44,186 bases of DNA from Sandaracinus sp. (GTDB lineage Bacteria; Myxococcota_A; Polyangia; Polyangiales; Houyiibacteriaceae), in contig PABA01000090.1 of assembly GCA_002699025.1 (NCBI GenBank), positions 1 through 44,186 of the forward strand, written 5' to 3'. This document shows, in pieces, positions 41,731 through 44,186 of this stretch. The number at the start of each line of letters is the position of its first letter. Within the stretch, counting starts at the first letter, position 1. Below the pieces are notes generated by a model, which saw only the letters and a list, made by a program, of their open reading frames with translations, did not search any database and had not been told where the DNA came from. The position numbers and the translations under genes are program-made.

Positions 41731-44052
41731 GTGGACCGAAGGGCGATGATCGGTTCGGGCGAGCGGGCGTGGCTACTGCGCGCCTGGCTCGTGTGGGCAA
41801 TGGCCGTGGCAGGCGTGGGCCTGGCCGCGTGCAGCGACGACGACGACGAGAGCGGCGAGTCCAGCGGCGAGGAGGCGAGCGGCGAGGGCGCCGCGGCGAA
41901 CCTCGACACGGACTTCGACCTGCTCGAGCACGCGCACCTGGCCGAGGTGGACCACCGCGGCCTCTACATCGACTTCGGCACGCCGGCGCAGGACAAGTAC
42001 ACGTCCGGCGACTGGAACAGCGGCTGGGGGAGCCGCGGCACGGACGGCGACGTGACCTACGCGCAGGCCGGCCGCCGCGGGCGCATCTACTTCCACGCGG
42101 ACGAGACCGGCGCGCGCCACGTGCGCCTGCGCCTCCGCCCCAAGGGCACGGGCGCGCTCACGCCCTACGTGAACAACGAGCAGCTCCAGTCGATCTTCTT
42201 CGAGGGCGAGAGCTGGCAGGACGTGGACTTCGAGATCCCCGCCGAGCACGTGCGCCGCGGCGAGAACTACCTGCTGCTCACCTTCGGCGGCGTGGAGACG
42301 ATCCGCGGCGAAGAGGTCAGCGTGCAGATGGCGAGCGTGCACGTCGGCGAGAGCGCCCCGGGCGCCGGCTACGAGGCGCCCGCCTGGGGCACGACGGTCG
42401 CGAACGTGAGCCTCGGCGGCGCGGAGAAGCGCGCCCTGGTCTACGCGACGCCCGTCACCTTCACCTACTACGTCGAGGTGCCCGAGGACGGGCGCCTGAC
42501 CTTCTCGGTCGGCCAGGAGGGCGAGGCCGGCGGCACGGCGCGCGTCTTCGCCACGCCCGAGGGCGGCAGCGAGGCCAAGCTCTTCGAGGCCAGCCTCACG
42601 AGCGGCTGGAACGCGCAGAACCTCGACCTCTCGGCCCACGCCGGGAACATCGTGCAGCTCCGCTTCGAGGCCGAGGGCGGCGCCGGCCGCGTCGCCTGGG
42701 CCGCGCCGCGCATCGCCGTGCCGGCCCGCCCGGCGCCGGAGATCGCGCAGGCCAAGAACGTGGTCGTGCTCCTCATCGACACGCTCCGCGCGAGCAAGCT
42801 CCAGGCCTGGAACCCGGAGAGCCGCGTGCGCACGCCGGCCATCGACGCGCTCGCCGAGGGCGGCGTGGTCTTCGAGCGCGCCCAGTCGCCGGAGAACTGG
42901 ACCAAGCCTTCGGTGGCGTCCGTGCTCACCGGCCTCCACCCGGTCGACCACGGCGCGCGCACGCAGGCCGCCGCGCTCCCGGACTCGGCGCTGATGCTCA
43001 GCGAGCACATGAAGTCGAACGGCTTCGCCACGGCGGGCTTCATCGCCAACGGCTACGTGAGCCGCGAGTTCGGCTTCGACCAGGGCTGGGACCTCTACCG
43101 GAACTACATCCGCGAGAACCTCGCGCGCGACGCCGAGGACCTCTTCGACGACGCCGCCGAGTGGGCGCTCGAGCACCGCGACGAGCGCTTCTTCCTCTAC
43201 GTGCAGACCATCGACCCGCACGTGCCCTACGACCCGGGCGACGAGTACCTCGAGATGTACGACCCGCGCTCCAACTACGAGGGCCAGGTCTCGCCGCGCT
43301 CGACCGGCGACCTGCTCCACGAGGCCAAGGGCGGGCGCATCACCTTCACGCAGAGCGACATCATCCGCCTGAAGGCGCTGCACGACGGGGAGATCACGCA
43401 GCACGACGTGCACCTCGCGCGCTTCGTCGAGCGCATGAAGGAGGCCGGGCTCTGGGAGGACACGCTCTTCGTGCTGGTCTCGGACCACGGCGAGGAGTTC
43501 AACGAGCACGGCAGCTGGGGCCACGGGCACTCCATCTACCAGGAGCTCCTGAACGTGCCGCTGATGTTCCACTTCGAGGGGAAGATCGAGGCCTCGCGCG
43601 TGCCGGCGAGCGTGGCCGTGAACACGCTCGACATCCCGCCGACCGTGACCGAGATCGCCGGCGTGCCGCCCATGCCGAACATCGCCGGGCGGAGCCTCGT
43701 GCCCTACCTGGCCGGGCAGCGGCGGAGCGGGCCGCAGGTCGCGTGGAGCGACTTCCTCGACGAGCGGCGCGTGGCGGTGGCCGGGCGCTGGAAGTTCCTC
43801 ATCCGCGGCAACCTGACGTCGAGCCTCTTCGACCTGCAGGAGGACCCGTGGGAGGAGAACCAGCTCGACGCGAACGACCACCCGATCGCGACGCGCTACC
43901 TGCGGGTGCTGCAGGGGCAGTTCCTCGGCGCGGAGAACCGGGCCGAGTGGCTGAGCGCGGAGCAGCAGGAGGGCGTCCAGCTGAACGCGAGCGACGCCGA
44001 GGTGGACGACGAGCTCCAGCAGCAGCTGCGCGAGCTCGGCTACATCAACTGA
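41731..44052 (+). CDS. Sulfatase-like alkaline-phosphatase-superfamily lipoprotein, Thr at nucleophile site
   Basis: A 773-residue lipoprotein (lipobox LAAC, Cys34) followed by an acidic Asp/Ser/Glu linker. Residues about 55-330 form beta-sandwich-like regions (carbohydrate-binding type). About 340-700 is a sulfatase-fold domain with metal-binding Asp350 (LLIDTLRASK) and Asp585-His586 (SDHGEEFNEHG). At the nucleophile position the sequence is WTKPSVASVLTG, with Thr391 replacing the Cys or Ser that becomes formylglycine in true sulfatases, and the motif Arg is Val. Thr nucleophiles are known in phosphotransferases and phosphodiesterases of this superfamily. GCGGAGGCGAGC before the GTG is a good ribosome binding site. 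Substrate unknown. Confidence 0.85.
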   Translation: MDRRAMIGSGERAWLLRAWLVWAMAVAGVGLAACSDDDDESGESSGEEASGEGAAANLDTDFDLLEHAHLAEVDHRGLYIDFGTPAQDKYTSGDWNSGWGSRGTDGDVTYAQAGRRGRIYFHADETGARHVRLRLRPKGTGALTPYVNNEQLQSIFFEGESWQDVDFEIPAEHVRRGENYLLLTFGGVETIRGEEVSVQMASVHVGESAPGAGYEAPAWGTTVANVSLGGAEKRALVYATPVTFTYYVEVPEDGRLTFSVGQEGEAGGTARVFATPEGGSEAKLFEASLTSGWNAQNLDLSAHAGNIVQLRFEAEGGAGRVAWAAPRIAVPARPAPEIAQAKNVVVLLIDTLRASKLQAWNPESRVRTPAIDALAEGGVVFERAQSPENWTKPSVASVLTGLHPVDHGARTQAAALPDSALMLSEHMKSNGFATAGFIANGYVSREFGFDQGWDLYRNYIRENLARDAEDLFDDAAEWALEHRDERFFLYVQTIDPHVPYDPGDEYLEMYDPRSNYEGQVSPRSTGDLLHEAKGGRITFTQSDIIRLKALHDGEITQHDVHLARFVERMKEAGLWEDTLFVLVSDHGEEFNEHGSWGHGHSIYQELLNVPLMFHFEGKIEASRVPASVAVNTLDIPPTVTEIAGVPPMPNIAGRSLVPYLAGQRRSGPQVAWSDFLDERRVAVAGRWKFLIRGNLTSSLFDLQEDPWEENQLDANDHPIATRYLRVLQGQFLGAENRAEWLSAEQQEGVQLNASDAEVDDELQQQLRELGYIN

Positions 44053-44057
44053 GGTCG

Positions 44058-44090
44058 CCCGAGCGCCCGCTCTCCGTGCGGGCGCTCGGG
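44058..44090 (+). terminator. Strong hairpin after the sulfatase-like gene
   Basis: A perfect 13-bp stem (CCCGAGCGCCCGC and its complement) with a 7-nt loop begins 5 bp after the stop codon. It is the best terminator-like structure of the window, although no clear T-run follows. Confidence 0.6.
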
Positions 44091-44104
44091 GTATCCCTCC
44101 CTTC

Positions 44105-44186
44105 GGTCGGGATGCGTTCCGCCGTCCGCTTTCCGCTGTCCGTGCTGGCGCTCGGCTTCTGCGGTCCATGCCGCGTTCGCGGAGCA
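44105..44186 (-). repeat. Inverted copy of the dispersed intergenic repeat (cut by window end)
   Basis: Read on the minus strand this is CTCCGCGAACGCGGCATGGA, then CCGCAGAAGCCGAGCGCCAG and AGCGGAAAGCGGACGGCGGA. It closely matches the block at 15191-15250 in the other orientation. The copy continues beyond the window. Confidence 0.75.

Noticed and set aside
38168..41800. Very long minus-strand frame covering the HtrA and PHP-like genes
   Set aside because: HtrA on the plus strand has an intact triad and PDZ domains; the PHP-like gene uses another minus-strand frame.

Overview
The window is very GC-rich chromosomal DNA that looks like a myxobacterium (Myxococcota), most likely of the Sandaracinus/Polyangia kind. 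The reasons are the extreme third-position GC, frequent GTG starts, a Cys-rich repeat protein with a MYXO-CTERM-type tail, several Cys-rich or FG-GAP lipoproteins, roadblock/LC7 proteins, and a large TPR-GAF-PAS sigma-54 activator. The assignment is inference, because no rRNA or tRNA was found.

Layout from left to right. 1-566 is repeat DNA. 567-2750 is a secreted Cys-rich repeat protein with a MYXO-CTERM-like end. A divergent pair follows: an ABC1/UbiB kinase (-) and release factor 3 prfC (+). 6239-9493 is a receiver/DUF4388-like, membrane-anchored TPR protein. 10125-10709 is a YceI protein behind a possible sigma-54 promoter. Next come an M3 oligopeptidase, a zinc-ribbon SDR-like protein, a tandem-repeat block, a methyltransferase coupled to hrpB, an FG-GAP lipoprotein, and a glyoxalase coupled to a sigma-54 activator.

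23943-28174 is the most interesting part. After a lone FliO-like gene, a minus-strand operon encodes roadblock protein A, roadblock protein B and a microbial rhodopsin. It diverges from a plus-strand pair encoding a small LuxR-type regulator and a carotenoid cleavage oxygenase with all four iron-binding His. The intergenic region holds a 20-bp palindrome that matches the Vibrio fischeri lux box (recalled from memory) at 16 of 20 positions and is centred about 44.5 bp upstream of the roadblock A start codon. I read this as a self-contained light module: retinal synthesis, opsin, two roadblock signalling proteins and a dedicated regulator.

The right part holds a Trm112-like methyltransferase, a Cys-rich triplicate lipoprotein, folE2-queD (7-deazaguanine/pterin precursors), an MBL-fold hydrolase, a dapA-like gene, moaB with a 39-codon leader gene, a DksA-like protein that has lost most zinc ligands, a beta-propeller-like lipoprotein, a PHP/DUF3604-like protein, an HtrA protease with two PDZ domains, and a sulfatase-like lipoprotein with Thr at the nucleophile position.

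Two window-wide patterns stand out. About twelve genes have a -10-like hexamer ending only 6-9 nt before the start codon, which suggests widespread leaderless transcription and fixes several starts. The intergenic spaces also carry at least two related families of dispersed or tandem repeats.
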